Position numbers and translations under genes: made by a program
Shown: positions 1 through 7,382 of the stretch, in pieces
Numbering within the stretch: position 1 is the stretch's first letter
Layout of the letters: every line of letters begins with the position of its first letter
Notes under the pieces: generated by a model
Databases searched by the model: none
Told to the model about the DNA's origin: nothing
Seen by the model: only the letters and a program-made list of their open reading frames with translations
Source of the DNA: Anaerolineae bacterium
Lineage (GTDB): Bacteria; Chloroflexota; Anaerolineae; JACIWR01
Assembly (NCBI GenBank): GCA_021162125.1
Contig: JAGGZG010000276.1
Coordinates: 1-12,820 of the forward strand
Direction of reading: 5' to 3'
Length of the DNA: 12,820 nt

Positions 1-488
1 CCCCCACGCCCACCGCCACCAGGGCGACACCAACGGCCACAACTACCCCCACTCCCTGGACGGGGACGCCAGTCGCCGGTCTTCCCTCATCCATGCTCAC
101 CCCCGTGCCCGACGCAGCGACGCCAGGCCCAAATGCTGCCTTTGTGAGCATCACTTTCGCCCGAGACGTGCGCGGAAACGAGCCAGTGGACCCGGGGACT
201 GTCTTCCCGGAGGGCATCCCCCGTATCTACGCCTTCTTCACCTTCGAGGGAATGTCCCCCGGAGTGGCGTGGACTTATGCCTGGTACCAAAACGGGACAG
301 AGATATGGAGCCGGACGGGACCGTGGGAGCACGGCGAACGTGGCACCATCTGGGTCTTCTATTGCCCAGGAGATGGCTACACGGCGGGGGAGTACGAGGT
401 GCGATTGTACATCGGCGAGGAACTACAGCAAGTGGGTCGCTTCCGGGTAACGCCCGCACCCACACCTGCACTCACGCCCGGCGAGTGA
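1..488 (+). CDS. 3' end of a Pro/Thr-linker protein with a C-terminal beta-rich domain (partial)
   Basis: The reading frame beginning at base 3 is open from the window edge to the TGA at 486-488, so this is the C-terminal part (about 161 residues) of a gene that starts upstream. The first 25 or so residues are a low-complexity Pro/Thr/Ala linker, typical of extracellular or membrane-anchored Chloroflexota proteins. A compact region of about 105 residues follows, rich in aromatic residues and predicted beta strands (for example WTYAWYQNGTEIW and YEVRLYIGEEL), and it ends in a second short Pro/Thr tail. I do not recognise the family by name. It resembles the small Ig-like or beta-sandwich modules found after Pro/Thr linkers on surface proteins and some Ser/Thr kinases. 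The ATG at 93 is internal and unlikely to be the start, because the linker continues in frame upstream of it. No function is assigned. Confidence 0.75.
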   Translation, partial: PTPTATRATPTATTTPTPWTGTPVAGLPSSMLTPVPDAATPGPNAAFVSITFARDVRGNEPVDPGTVFPEGIPRIYAFFTFEGMSPGVAWTYAWYQNGTEIWSRTGPWEHGERGTIWVFYCPGDGYTAGEYEVRLYIGEELQQVGRFRVTPAPTPALTPGE

Positions 489-518
489 AAGCCATCGCAC
501 TACCCCCACCAGGCCACA

Positions 519-551
519 AGAACCCCGTTTTCTGGGAGAAAACGGGGTTCT
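519..551 (+). terminator. Perfect 14-bp hairpin after the first gene
   Basis: Bases 519-532 and 538-551 are exact reverse complements around the loop TGGGA. The hairpin lies 30 bases after the stop codon at 488 and ahead of the next promoter, which fits a transcription terminator. No clear T-run follows on either strand, so it could instead stabilise the 3' end of the transcript. Confidence 0.65.
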
Positions 552-568
552 CAGTACAGCACCGTGAG

Positions 569-598
569 TTGGACAAGAATGCGAAAACAGACTATAAT
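569..598 (+). promoter_or_regulatory. Sigma70-type promoter for the PEGA/DUF5107 gene
   Basis: A consensus -10 box TATAAT lies at 593-598, with a TTGGAC -35-like hexamer at 569-574 and an 18-bp spacer. Transcription would be expected to begin about 7 bases after the -10, at 605, which is the A of the ATG of the next gene. The message would then be leaderless. It is the best promoter for the cluster that runs to 6412. Confidence 0.7.
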
Positions 599-604
599 TG
601 GATC

Positions 605-2416
605 ATGGCAAGCACGCGCAGGAGACAACAGGGGAGAGCGAGGGCACTTTGGATGCGGGGAGGGTTGGCCCTGCTTTTCTTCCTGGGTGCGATTTGGGGG
701 ACAGGCTGTCGCCGGGATGTGACACCGGTGACCGATGTACCAGCAACAAGAGTACAGCGGAGCAGCTTGCAGATTTCCGTGGCCCCGGCCGGTGCAGCAG
801 TGTACGTTAACACCATCCATCGGGGGCAGACTCCCTTGCTAATTGAGCTCGACCCCGGGGTGTACACGGTGAAAGTGGAACTCCCCGGCTACGCACCACT
901 GGAGCGCACTGTCCGACTGGACGCCGGTGCAGAGATAGCCATCGGCGGCGCGTTGAGCCTGCTCACGAGCACACCGTTACCCACGTCCACCGCCACCCCC
1001 CCACCCACGGCAACGCCGACCCTGCTTCCGGTGGACACGCCCACCGTCACGCCCGCACCCTCACCTACACCCATTCCTGTCCCACACAGCACGGTCTCGG
1101 TGTGGGAAACCGCCGTGGACATCCCCACCTACCCCTATGCTAACTACCTGCGTGAAGGCTTCGATGGTCAACACGGCTTTACTTTCTGGCGGCTGGAGCG
1201 GGCGGCTTACGAGGCAGCTCACCCCACGCCCACGTCACGCAGCTACCGGGCGCTCGTCTTGGAGAACGAGTACCTGCGGCTGGTTATCCTGCCCGAAATC
1301 GGTGGACGGGTCTACCGCTGCGTGTTCAAACCCACCAGACAGGAAATCTTCTACCAGAACGCGGTGCTCAAGCCATCACGGTGGGGACCGCTGCCCGGTG
1401 ATCAGAATTGGTGGCTGGCAGCAGGCGGGATGGAGTGGGCGCTGCCGGTTCACGAACATGGCTACGAGTTCGGCATACCGTGGGAAGCCACAGTCCAGCG
1501 TGAGGACGGCGCGGTAACAGTGATTGTGCGCGACAGCCAGGCGCAAGACCGGGTGCGAGCTGAAATCGCGATCACCCTACGAGCTGGGCAGGCGGCGTTC
1601 ACGGTACGCCCCCGACTGATCAATCCCACGGGACAGGTACAGACCGTCCAGTTCTGGCTGAACGCCATGCTCACTCTGGGCAGCTCATCGATCACGGGTG
1701 ATACCGAATTCGTGCTGCCGACGACTCAAGTCGTCGTCCACTCCACCAGCGATGCAGCCCTGCCCGGTGAGCACCAGACGATGACCTGGCCCATATACGC
1801 CGGGCGGGATATGAGCTGGTACGACAATTGGCACGCCCCGTTGGGAGTCTTCTCCCTGGACACGGAACAAGGTTTCGTGGGGGCGTACAACCACACCACC
1901 GACCTGGGTGTGGCTCGCGTCTTCCCACCGGAGATCGCGCGCGGGGCCAAGCTGTTCGCCTTCGGCCCAGAGTTTAGAGACACGGCGCAGTACACCGACG
2001 ATGGCTCGAAGTACTTCGAGCTGTGGGGCGGCCCTTGCGCCACCTTCTGGCCAGAGGATGCGACAACCCTGGCACCGGGGGCATCCCTGGAGTGGACGGA
2101 GCATTGGCAGCCGTTCGCCGGCCTCGGCGGGTTGGACTACGCCAACACTGCCGCCGCACTGAGCCTGCGCCGCGATCCCGGCGATGGAACAGCGCACCTG
2201 GGAGTAGCGACGATCACGCAGTGGTCGGGGACGGTGACGCTGCTTTTGGACGATCAGGTCCTTTTCGCGTCAGCAGCCACCATCGCCCCGGACACGCCGT
2301 TTCGAGTGGACGTGCCACTACCCGCCTCCATCACACCCCACAGCAAGCTGACGTTGCGCTGCGTGGATGCGGCGGGAGACATCGTCGCCGAGTTTACACA
2401 AGAACCATACCAATAG
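605..2416 (+). CDS. Lipoprotein-like PEGA and DUF5107 domain protein
   Basis: This is a 603-residue exported protein. Residues 1-35 form a signal peptide with a basic start (RRRQQGRAR), a hydrophobic core (about 20-31) and a possible lipobox ending GTGC35, suggesting a membrane lipoprotein; the -3 residue is atypical. A PEGA domain covers about 54-115 (APAGAAVYVN, PGVYTVKVELPGY). A Pro/Thr linker covers about 121-160. A DUF5107 module follows from about 163 (ENEYLRLVILPEIGGRVYR), a family with a galactose-mutarotase-like beta fold, and the tail is beta-rich. PEGA domains are common on surface proteins; DUF5107 may bind sugar, but no substrate can be read here. ATG 605 has no Shine-Dalgarno but sits 7 bases after a TATAAT box, which fits a leaderless start; ATG 653 is an alternative that leaves a shorter signal peptide. 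It is the first gene of a cluster with a propeller protein and a two-component system. Confidence 0.88.
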   Translation: MASTRRRQQGRARALWMRGGLALLFFLGAIWGTGCRRDVTPVTDVPATRVQRSSLQISVAPAGAAVYVNTIHRGQTPLLIELDPGVYTVKVELPGYAPLERTVRLDAGAEIAIGGALSLLTSTPLPTSTATPPPTATPTLLPVDTPTVTPAPSPTPIPVPHSTVSVWETAVDIPTYPYANYLREGFDGQHGFTFWRLERAAYEAAHPTPTSRSYRALVLENEYLRLVILPEIGGRVYRCVFKPTRQEIFYQNAVLKPSRWGPLPGDQNWWLAAGGMEWALPVHEHGYEFGIPWEATVQREDGAVTVIVRDSQAQDRVRAEIAITLRAGQAAFTVRPRLINPTGQVQTVQFWLNAMLTLGSSSITGDTEFVLPTTQVVVHSTSDAALPGEHQTMTWPIYAGRDMSWYDNWHAPLGVFSLDTEQGFVGAYNHTTDLGVARVFPPEIARGAKLFAFGPEFRDTAQYTDDGSKYFELWGGPCATFWPEDATTLAPGASLEWTEHWQPFAGLGGLDYANTAAALSLRRDPGDGTAHLGVATITQWSGTVTLLLDDQVLFASAATIAPDTPFRVDVPLPASITPHSKLTLRCVDAAGDIVAEFTQEPYQ

Positions 2417-2429
2417 CGGGGGAGAGATT

Positions 2430-4334
2430 ATGGATACGGCTGGTGAGCCCATTGCGCCTCCTGCAACCAGCCATCGGCTGGCAGAGGCCAGCCCAGCGGG
2501 AGACTTTGTGATCTGTGAAAATTGCGGGGCCCGGACAGACGGGGGCTCCCCATTCTGCCTGAACTGCGGATTTCGCCTGGATACAATTCCGGCCCCGGCC
2601 GAGATCGAAGCACTACCCAGGCGACGTACACCTACCTGGCTCTGGGTGCTGGGTCTGATACTTCTGACCATCATCCTGTTGCTCAGCATCCTCGGCGTGG
2701 GGGCGCTCGGAATCTACCATGGCCTGCAAGAGCGAGCTCAACTGACCCGCGCAGCAGCGGAGGAGCACTACGCCCGTGGCCTGGCCCACCTGGAGGCTGG
2801 CGAAGTCGAGCTGGCCATCGCCGAGTTTGAGTACGCCCTCCACCTGGTGCCTGACTACCAGGCAGCGGACGAGAAACTGCGCGAGGCGCGATCCAGATTG
2901 CAGACCAAAGCCACCCCCACCTCGGAGGTACGCAGTAGAGCGGTAGATCTGCTTTACGCCCAGGCGCTGGAGTTTTACCGTGCCGGGAAATGGGACGAGG
3001 CGGTGGTCAAGCTGGATCAGGTACGCAGCGTAGACCCTGACTTCCAGCCCGATGAAGTGAAGGACATGCTGTTCACCTCCCTTTACAATCACGGCCTGTG
3101 GCTGGTGCACCAGAACCGCCTGGAGGAAGCCCTGCGTTATTTCGACCGCGCCCTGGAGCTACGTCCCACAGACCAGGATACCACCATCCAGCGCCGCCTG
3201 GCTGCCCTGTACCTGACGGCAATCAGCTATTGGGGAGCGGATTGGGAAAAGGCCATCGCCAGCTTCACCACCCTGTACAACATCAATCCCAATTACCTGG
3301 ATACTACCGACCGGCTGTATGAGGCTCACGTGTCCTACGGCGACGTCCTGGCCCAACGTTACGAGTGGTGTGCGGCCAAGCGACAGTACGCCTCGGCCGT
3401 GCGCATCAAATTTTCACAAGAGGCGGAGGATAAACGCATCAGCGCTAACTGGCTGTGCCTGACCTCCACCCCTACGCCGGTGATTACTTCAACCGAAACC
3501 ATCACCCAGCAGGTGGTGGGCCTGCCGATGGGCAAACTGGCCTTCAGCATCTACAACCAGAAAACGCAGACCTACGACGTTTTCGTGGTCTACGCCGAGA
3601 ACCTGCGCTGGGTGAAAATGGCCGCCAACGCCGACCAGCCCAGTTTCCGCCCCGACGGCGGCCGGCTGGCCTTCCGCCGGCTGAATGACGATGAGCCGGG
3701 GCTGTGCACGAAGAACGTGGATGGCAACGACGAGATCTGCATCCATCCCTCGCCAGGCGCGGCTCGTCCCACCTGGTCGCCAGATGGAATGCGCATCGCC
3801 TACGTCCTGCCGGACGAGGAGGCGGGGTACGAGGGGGCCTGGGCCATCTACGCTTTCAACGCCGATGGCAGCGGCGAGGCTCAATTGATAGCCAAAGGTC
3901 GCTCGCCCGCCTGGGGAGCCGACGGCTGGTTCGCTTACAACGGCTGCGACGACAACGGTGAGAATTGTGGTATCCGCGTATTGCGGGAGGGCATGCCCTT
4001 CCCGTTGCAGCTCACCGGCTCATCCCACGACGTTGCCCTGGCCTTCTCCCCAGACGGCAAGGAGCTGGCCTACATGTCTAACGTGGGCCGCAGTTGGAAT
4101 ATCTACGTGGTCACCGTCCCGGAAGGTCAGGTGCGGCAGCTCACCCGCAACGAAGCCGTAGATGGTCTGCCGGTATGGTCGCCCGATGGCAAATACATCG
4201 CCTTCATCTCTAATCGCGACGGCGAATGGGGAATCTATCTGATGAACCCCGACGGGAGCGAGCAACGGAAAATCCTCGACCTGGGCACCGAGCATCCCAC
4301 CTGGGTGGAGGAGACACTCTCCTGGTCATATTAG
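2430..4334 (+). CDS. Membrane protein with zinc ribbon, TPR repeats and TolB-like propeller
   Basis: This is a 634-residue protein. Near the N terminus is a zinc ribbon with Cys29/Cys32 and Cys43/Cys46 (CENCG, CLNCG). One strong membrane helix follows at about 70-95 after the basic stop RRR (64-66). Residues about 105-360 hold several TPR-like helical pairs (for example HYARGLAHLEAGEVELAIAE and EALRYFDRALELRP). The C-terminal part, about 395-634, has repeated PD40/TolB-type blades: RPDGGRLAF, WSPDGMRIAY, FSPDGKELAY and WSPDGKYIAF. The ribbon is probably cytoplasmic, with the TPRs and propeller outside; this topology is inferred. Such proteins usually scaffold or sense protein partners, and no enzyme motif is visible. 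The start at 2430 follows a strong GGGGGAGAG ribosome site and lies 13 bases after the upstream stop, so the two genes are probably cotranscribed. Confidence 0.88.
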   Translation: MDTAGEPIAPPATSHRLAEASPAGDFVICENCGARTDGGSPFCLNCGFRLDTIPAPAEIEALPRRRTPTWLWVLGLILLTIILLLSILGVGALGIYHGLQERAQLTRAAAEEHYARGLAHLEAGEVELAIAEFEYALHLVPDYQAADEKLREARSRLQTKATPTSEVRSRAVDLLYAQALEFYRAGKWDEAVVKLDQVRSVDPDFQPDEVKDMLFTSLYNHGLWLVHQNRLEEALRYFDRALELRPTDQDTTIQRRLAALYLTAISYWGADWEKAIASFTTLYNINPNYLDTTDRLYEAHVSYGDVLAQRYEWCAAKRQYASAVRIKFSQEAEDKRISANWLCLTSTPTPVITSTETITQQVVGLPMGKLAFSIYNQKTQTYDVFVVYAENLRWVKMAANADQPSFRPDGGRLAFRRLNDDEPGLCTKNVDGNDEICIHPSPGAARPTWSPDGMRIAYVLPDEEAGYEGAWAIYAFNADGSGEAQLIAKGRSPAWGADGWFAYNGCDDNGENCGIRVLREGMPFPLQLTGSSHDVALAFSPDGKELAYMSNVGRSWNIYVVTVPEGQVRQLTRNEAVDGLPVWSPDGKYIAFISNRDGEWGIYLMNPDGSEQRKILDLGTEHPTWVEETLSWSY

Positions 4335-4378
4335 CACTTAAAGAAAACGGGTTTCTAGGGGGAGCAAGGCGGGCGCCG

Positions 4379-5563
4379 ATGAATGGAGAGAGATTTCACA
4401 TCCTGATCGTGGATGACGAGCCGAACACCGCCGAGTACATGGCCACCCTTCTAGAAAGCAGTGGTTACACCACCTCCTGGGCCTACTCCGGCACGGAGGC
4501 GCTGGAAACGCTGGTCACGGCCAATCGTCAGGAGGATGGAACCCATCCCATTGATTTAGTGATCCTGGACGTGAGGCTCCCCGATCTCGATGGGTACGAG
4601 GTCTGCCAGCGAATCAAGGGCAACGAGACACTGAAGCACGTTTCGGTGATCATGGTCACCGCCCTACACTCCACCGATGACAAGACCAGAGGGTTGGATC
4701 TGGGCGCGGACGACTACATCACCAAGCCCTTCCAGTCCGAGGAACTCCTGGCACGGGTGAAAGCCGTACTCCGCATCCGGCAGATGGAACGCGAGGCCCG
4801 GCAGCGGGCCATCGAGCTGGAACAATCGCAGGCTCAGCTCATCCAGGTCGAAAAACTGGCGGCGATGGGCCGATTGGCGGCTTCCATTGCCCACGAGCTC
4901 AACAATCCTTTGCAAGCCATCCAGAATTGCCTGCACCTGGTCCTCAGACGGCCCCTACCCGAGACCAAGCGACGGCAATACCTGGAGATGGCCCAGGAAG
5001 AAGTGGAGCGGCTGATCGGGATCGTGCAGGGCATGCTGGATTTCTACCGCCCTTCCAAGGGGCAGCGTGCTTCCGTGAAAGTGAACACCATCGTTGAGAA
5101 CGTGTTGGCCCTGGCCGCCAAGCAGTTACAGCGCGGTCAGGTCACCGTTCACCAGCACCTGACCCCCGACCTGCCCCCGCTAGAGGCGGTAAGCGATCAG
5201 ATCAAACAGGTGTTTCTCAACATCGTGATCAATGCTGTGGAGGCGATGCCCGACGGAGGGGATCTCTACGTCAACACTACGTTAACCCCGGACGGCCGCT
5301 GGGTCACTATCAGCTTTACCGACACCGGTATTGGGCTTTCACCCGAAGAACAGGCCAACATCTTCGAGCCCTTCTATACCACCAAGACACAAGGCACTGG
5401 CCTGGGTCTCTCGGTGAGCTATGGGATCATCGAACGGCATGGTGGAAGCATCGAGGTGCAGAGCGAGCCCGGCCAGGGATCGTGTTTCACGGTCAAGTTA
5501 CCCGTGAGTCAGCCAGAGCAGTCCATCGCCACGGCCACGCAACGCGAAGGGGCCAAACGATAG
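4379..5563 (+). CDS. Soluble histidine kinase with N-terminal receiver domain
   Basis: This is a 394-residue cytoplasmic hybrid kinase. A receiver domain (about 6-130) has the acidic pair Asp12/Asp13, phospho-acceptor Asp64, Thr94 and Lys116. A short coiled coil (about 135-160) joins it to a HisKA dimerisation domain with His172 in SIAHELNNP. The HATPase_c domain has an N box (Asn281, Asn285), a G1 box with Asp315 (DTGIG) and a G2 box (GTGLGL, 339-344). All residues needed for autophosphorylation are present. There is no membrane segment and no PAS or other sensory domain, so the input is likely phosphorylation of Asp64 or a protein contact. The start at ATG 4379 follows AGGGGGAG and AAGGCGGG purine tracts. 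It lies 44 bases after the propeller gene and 36 bases before the response regulator, its likely partner. It is not assignable to a named kinase. Confidence 0.92.
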   Translation: MNGERFHILIVDDEPNTAEYMATLLESSGYTTSWAYSGTEALETLVTANRQEDGTHPIDLVILDVRLPDLDGYEVCQRIKGNETLKHVSVIMVTALHSTDDKTRGLDLGADDYITKPFQSEELLARVKAVLRIRQMEREARQRAIELEQSQAQLIQVEKLAAMGRLAASIAHELNNPLQAIQNCLHLVLRRPLPETKRRQYLEMAQEEVERLIGIVQGMLDFYRPSKGQRASVKVNTIVENVLALAAKQLQRGQVTVHQHLTPDLPPLEAVSDQIKQVFLNIVINAVEAMPDGGDLYVNTTLTPDGRWVTISFTDTGIGLSPEEQANIFEPFYTTKTQGTGLGLSVSYGIIERHGGSIEVQSEPGQGSCFTVKLPVSQPEQSIATATQREGAKR

Positions 5564-5599
5564 ACGACGTAAGAGGACAGTCACGAGGTGGGGGGATTC

Positions 5600-6412
5600 A
5601 TGTCCAACGTCACCAAAATCCTCGTTGTAGACGATGAACAAGCCGTGCGCCTTTCGCTGGCGGAATTGCTTTCCATGGAGGGCTACCAGGTGACCACCGC
5701 CTCCAGCGGCGAGGAGGCCCTGCAATACCTGGAGAAGGCTTCCTTTGATCTGATCCTCCTCGATCTGATCATGCCTGGAACGGGTGGCTTGCAGGTGATG
5801 GAAGCCGCTCGCCGGATCGCCCCGGAAACTGTGATCATCATGCTCACTGCACACGGCACGCTGGAATCGGCCATCGCTGCCCTGCGCCAGGGCGCGCACG
5901 ACTATCTGCTCAAACCATGTGCTGTGGATGACATCCTGACCAGCGTCAGCGCGGGACTGGACAAGCGAAAGCTGGAAGCGCGCCGTCAAGAACTGGTAGC
6001 TGTGATGGAGGAGACACTCCAAGAATTGAAAGGCGTCCACGGCATCCCCACGCGCCAGCCCGCCGTCGAGGAGAAAGCCAAAAAAGAGGAAGCGCGGTTC
6101 GTACAGGCGCGCGGGATCATCGTGGATAAACAGAAGCACGTGGCGACCATGAACGGCAAACCCCTGGATCTGACCCCTACCGAATTACGCTTGCTGGCCT
6201 GTCTCATCGCCAACGCCGATAGGGTGCTCAGCAGCCGCGAGCTGGTCAAAGAGGTGCAGAACTACGATTGCCGGGAGGAAGAAGCGCGGTCCATTATCCG
6301 CGTACACATCCGTCGCCTGCGCCGTAAGATCGAGCCCGATCCACACCAGCCACAGTACATCATCAACGTGCGCGGAGTGGGTTACATGTTCACCACCGAT
6401 TCGCAGCATTAA
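5600..6412 (+). CDS. OmpR/PhoB-type response regulator
   Basis: This is a 270-residue transcription factor. The receiver domain has Asp11/Asp12, phospho-acceptor Asp55, Thr83 and Lys105 (LLKPC, with Cys in place of the usual Phe). A long charged linker of about 50 residues (122-170) separates it from a Trans_Reg_C winged helix at about 172-266, with the conserved start LTPTELRLL and recognition helix SIIRVHIRRLRRKIE (231-245), then the wing GVGYMF. Regulators of this family bind direct repeats as head-to-tail dimers. A GTG at 5588 is in frame, but ATG 5600 is preferred because GGTGGGGGG ends 4 bases before it. Its TAA stop lies inside the first half-site of an 11-bp direct-repeat operator (6409-6446), so it may act on the promoter just behind its own gene. 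Its likely phosphodonor is the kinase encoded 36 bases upstream. Confidence 0.93.
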   Translation: MSNVTKILVVDDEQAVRLSLAELLSMEGYQVTTASSGEEALQYLEKASFDLILLDLIMPGTGGLQVMEAARRIAPETVIIMLTAHGTLESAIAALRQGAHDYLLKPCAVDDILTSVSAGLDKRKLEARRQELVAVMEETLQELKGVHGIPTRQPAVEEKAKKEEARFVQARGIIVDKQKHVATMNGKPLDLTPTELRLLACLIANADRVLSSRELVKEVQNYDCREEEARSIIRVHIRRLRRKIEPDPHQPQYIINVRGVGYMFTTDSQH

Positions 6413-6446
6413 CTGTCTTGTAACTGAACTGTAATCATTCCGTAAC
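6409..6446 (+). promoter_or_regulatory. Four-site direct-repeat operator, 11-bp period (copy 1)
   Basis: The half-sites are TTAAC 6409-6413, GTAAC 6420-6424, GTAAT 6431-6435 and GTAAC 6442-6446, each exactly 11 bases from the last. Direct repeats at one-helical-turn spacing are the known binding pattern of OmpR/PhoB regulators, one of which ends inside this site. The last half-site touches the position where a -35 box would lie, as expected for an activator that replaces -35 contacts. A second copy with the same order and spacing lies at 9829-9866 on the other strand. That the neighbouring regulator binds here is inferred. Confidence 0.72.
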
Positions 6447-6457
6447 TGTCGAGTCCC

Positions 6458-6474
6458 CTGTTTCGTGGTATCAT
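6458..6474 (+). promoter_or_regulatory. Extended -10 promoter without -35, linked to operator copy 1
   Basis: CTGTTTCGTG (6458-6467) is followed by G and the -10 hexamer TATCAT (6469-6474). TG at 6466-6467 makes an extended -10. Placing a -35 17 bp upstream gives CTGTCG, a poor match, so activation by a protein bound at 6409-6446 is likely. The predicted start is near 6481. The first gene downstream is the stand-alone receiver at 6835, leaving a leader of about 350 bases. Confidence 0.65.
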
Positions 6475-6834
6475 ACTAGCGACATAAAAACTTTCTACCT
6501 GTGCAGTTAGATCTGCTACTTGAGAACACAGATCTCAGGACAGTAACGGATCAGACTCTATTCCCAGAATTTATCCCCCGAGTAACTGCTCAGGCTACTT
6601 CTGTTAGCGATTGAAATCGCCTCTAGAGGGCTTGCAGCCGAGCGTCCACCTGCGTGGACAGGCGCGTCCACGCAGGTGGACAGCCAGCTTTAGCTCCTCA
6701 GGCGTGGTTTCAACCGCTGGCCTGAGGAGTAACTCCCTCGATAAGACGCATTGATCAGTTGGTGTCCTGAAATCTGCGTTCTTAATTAATTACACAGGAC
6801 GAAAACTTTGATCTCCTGGGGGGCGGGAGAAGCG
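6475..6834 (+). other. Long non-coding leader or intergenic region with strong secondary structure
   Basis: No convincing gene lies in these 360 bases. They hold a 7-bp stem (6509-6515 with 6529-6535), then the palindromic element at 6580-6735, then AT-rich sequence before the ribosome site of the receiver gene. If the promoter at 6458-6474 serves that gene, this region is its 5' leader. A small RNA is possible, but no terminator with a T-run is seen before 6835. I could not match it to a riboswitch family. Confidence 0.5.
6580..6735. repeat. Composite palindromic element (REP/MITE-like)
   Basis: The ends 6580-6595 and 6720-6735 are imperfect 16-bp inverted repeats (14 of 16 positions pair). 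Inside are a 6-bp stem GCGATT/AATCGC near 6606-6619, a perfect 16-bp stem (6644-6659 with 6666-6681, loop AGGCGC), and a 10-bp stem (6694-6703 with 6720-6729) enclosing GGTT/AACC. No target-site duplication is evident. This looks like a small non-coding repeat of the kind spread through Chloroflexota genomes; other copies would have to be found elsewhere to prove that. Confidence 0.55.
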
Positions 6835-7263
6835 ATGACCGAGCCCAAACGTATTCTGATCGTGGACGATGAAAAGAAAGTGGCCTTCTTCTTGCGGGAG
6901 GGGCTAGAGGGCCTGGGAGAGGGATACGAAGTAACCAGCACAGATTCAGCGGAGAGCGCGTTGCGCGAACTGGCCACGAACTCTTTTGATCTGGTCGTCA
7001 CGGACTTCCGGCTTCCCGGACTCAACGGCTTACAGTTGATGGAACATTTGCAAAAGAACAGTCCGACCACGCGGACGATCCTGATCACCGCCTACGGCTC
7101 CGACGAGGTGGAAGCGGCCGCTTACAAATTGCGTGCACGTCGCTACCTGACCAAGCCCTTTCGCATCGAGGATTTTGTGCGCACGGTGCGCGAGGCCCTG
7201 GCCGAAGACCCGCTCCTGTCCCGACGTGGCAGCGGACTGGAAGTGGCTAACCGGGTGGAGTGA
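6835..7263 (+). CDS. Stand-alone receiver (CheY-like) protein
   Basis: This is a 142-residue single-domain response regulator. It has the acidic pair Asp11/Asp12, phospho-acceptor Asp57 (VVTDFRLPG), Thr85 and Lys107 (LTKPF), and ends with a short tail without a DNA-binding or enzymatic domain. Proteins of this type act by phosphotransfer, as a phosphate sink, or by binding another protein. ATG 6835 is chosen because GGGCGGGAG ends about 6 bases before it; a TTG at 6808 is in frame but lacks this context. It follows the kinase/regulator cluster after a 422-base gap with its own promoter and operator, so it may be a target of that regulator. It is followed by a strong terminator at 7310-7345. 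Confidence 0.9.
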   Translation: MTEPKRILIVDDEKKVAFFLREGLEGLGEGYEVTSTDSAESALRELATNSFDLVVTDFRLPGLNGLQLMEHLQKNSPTTRTILITAYGSDEVEAAAYKLRARRYLTKPFRIEDFVRTVREALAEDPLLSRRGSGLEVANRVE

Positions 7264-7309
7264 ATGAAGGAAGCAGGTCTCCGAGGTTCTGGAGATCGCG
7301 GGATTTGAC

Positions 7310-7345
7310 AAGGAACCCCGCCCTCGACTGAGGGCGGGGTTCCTT
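7310..7345. terminator. Perfect 16-bp hairpin between converging genes
   Basis: Bases 7310-7325 and 7330-7345 are exact reverse complements around the loop GACT, with a GC-rich core. On the + strand the T-rich TTCCTTCTTT follows. It lies between the stop of the receiver gene (7263) and the stop of the minus-strand LysM gene (7383), so it can end transcription from both sides. Confidence 0.85.
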
Positions 7346-7382
7346 CTTTGGAGCAAGACTCTCGTTTGGGACACAAAATCCA

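Noticed and set aside
5498..6139. A 213-codon open frame on the - strand
   Set aside because: It lies antisense to the response regulator, whose receiver and winged-helix motifs are clear. No motif is seen on the minus strand.
6409..6446. Classical pho box of PhoB
   Set aside because: The 11-bp period agrees, but the conserved word is GTAAC rather than CTGTCAT, and the neighbouring genes are not phosphate genes. The site is described as OmpR/PhoB-like only.
6420..6560. CRP/cAMP receptor binding site linked to the cyclase
   Set aside because: I found no TGTGA-N6-TCACA palindrome near any promoter in the window.
6606..6720. GATTGAAA and GTTTCAACC words suggesting a CRISPR repeat
   Set aside because: Each occurs once, inside palindromes, with no regularly spaced repeats or spacers and no cas gene nearby.
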